A stretch of DNA of 7,239 nucleotides from Pseudolysobacter sp. (GTDB taxonomy: Bacteria; Pseudomonadota; Gammaproteobacteria; Xanthomonadales; Rhodanobacteraceae). The DNA is taken from contig JANXUW010000099.1 in assembly GCA_025351985.1 (NCBI GenBank), forward strand, positions 1-7,239, in the 5' to 3' direction. Under the pieces are notes generated by a model. The model saw nothing but the letters and a program-made list of their open reading frames with translations, searched no databases and was not told the DNA's origin. Positions 6,769 through 7,239 of this stretch are shown here, one piece after another (within the stretch, counting starts at the first letter, position 1; the number at the start of each line of letters is the position of its first letter). Made by a program: the position numbers and the translations under genes.

Positions 6769-6839
6769 CCGTGCTGCCGCTCGAAGCCCCTTCGTTGCGT
6801 GATTCGCGCGCACGGTGCGTACCTGTTCGTTTTTCTTTT
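6769..6839 (+). other. Second foldable segment and U-rich tract before cydA
   Basis: CCGTGC (6769-6774) is complementary to GCACGG (6810-6815) and encloses a small hairpin CGAA/TTCG (6782-6785/6791-6794). A local alternative is CGCA/TGCG (6809-6812/6816-6819). A U-rich tract, T5-C-T4, follows at 6829-6838 and ends just before the cydA ribosome binding site. It could be leader RNA with a regulatory role, or an ordinary unstructured leader with chance complementarity. Confidence 0.3.
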
Positions 6840-6845
6840 GCTAGC

Positions 6846-6850
6846 GGTGA
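6846..6850 (+). promoter_or_regulatory. Ribosome binding site of cydA
   Basis: GGTGA lies five bases before the ATG at 6856. It overlaps an in-frame GTG (6847) that would add three residues. The SD match and the alignment to the E. coli CydA N-terminus (MLDIVELSRLQF) decide for the ATG. Confidence 0.6.
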
Positions 6851-6855
6851 TCCCA

Positions 6856-7239
6856 ATGATCGATGCTGATGTCGTTACGCTGTCGCGCCTGCAATTTGCG
6901 TTGACCGCGCTGTATCACTTCCTGTTCGTGCCACTGACGCTCGGCCTGTCGTGGATCCTCGCGATCATGGAGAGCGTCTACGTGATGACCGGGCGCGACG
7001 TGTGGAAACGCATGGTGCAATTCTGGGGCATCCTGTTCGGCATCAATTTTGCGATGGGCGTGGCCACCGGCGTCACGATGGAATTCCAGTTCGGCACCAA
7101 CTGGGCGTATTACGCGCATTACGTCGGCGACATCTTCGGCGCGCCGCTGGCGATCGAAGGCATGATGGCGTTTTTCCTCGAAGCCACGTTCGTCGGCCTG
7201 TTCTTTTTCGGCTGGGAAAAACTCTCGCGCGTGCAGCAC
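6856..7239 (+). CDS. cydA: Cytochrome bd ubiquinol oxidase subunit I (3' end outside window)
   Basis: First 128 residues of CydA, the heme-bearing inner-membrane subunit of the bd oxidase, which oxidises ubiquinol and reduces oxygen to water with high oxygen affinity. The similarity to E. coli CydA is very high: [21 protein letters not shown], then the [21 protein letters not shown] region, [18 protein letters not shown] and [16 protein letters not shown]21 corresponds to E. coli heme ligand His19, and E101 and E109 to Glu99 and Glu107, which act at the active-site hemes and proton path. At least two full membrane helices and the start of a third are visible. The frame stays open to the window end, so the remaining part, including the quinol-binding Q loop and probably cydB, lies downstream. 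The ATG at 6856 is preferred over the GTG at 6847. Confidence 0.97.
   Translation, partial: MIDADVVTLSRLQFALTALYHFLFVPLTLGLSWILAIMESVYVMTGRDVWKRMVQFWGILFGINFAMGVATGVTMEFQFGTNWAYYAHYVGDIFGAPLAIEGMMAFFLEATFVGLFFFGWEKLSRVQH

Noticed and set aside
6841..7239. Minus-strand open frame over the cydA start
   Set aside because: The + strand encodes unmistakable CydA, which is cut by the window edge.

Overview
The window looks like chromosomal core-genome DNA of a GC-rich gammaproteobacterium, most likely Xanthomonadales (Rhodanobacteraceae/Xanthomonadaceae-like). This is inferred from protein resemblance, codon style and gene content, not from a marker gene. All six genes lie on the + strand and none is obviously mobile. 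Nothing resembling a transposase, phage gene, CRISPR array, tRNA or rRNA was seen.

Layout: (1) 1-1778, the 3' part of a BtuB-type TonB-dependent receptor, entered just after its likely signal peptide. It is followed by two stacked RNA hairpins, the second ending in a T tract (likely terminator). (2) 1950-4379, a large DUF1631 protein of unknown function, followed after 64 nt by a single-domain PilZ protein (4444-4821) with an intact c-di-GMP binding signature; these two probably form one transcription unit. (3) 4960-6282, a Xaa-Pro dipeptidase (PepQ) with all five metal ligands and its own recognisable promoter. (4) 6432-6671, a small one-helix membrane protein of the CydP type (putative cytochrome oxidase small subunit). 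After a 184-nt structured spacer comes the start of cydA (6856 to the window end), subunit I of the cytochrome bd quinol oxidase. The rest of the cyd operon lies beyond the window.

Functionally these are separate housekeeping and envelope modules: cobalamin uptake, a probable c-di-GMP-linked pair of unknown output, proline dipeptide turnover and micro-aerobic respiration. The least explained material is (a) the DUF1631-PilZ pair and (b) the intergenic RNA structure, above all a 15-bp stem-loop between cydP and cydA whose G-U pairs orient it to the + strand transcript. I see no clear case for an entirely new biological system. The DUF1631/PilZ pair and the cydP-cydA leader are the best leads.
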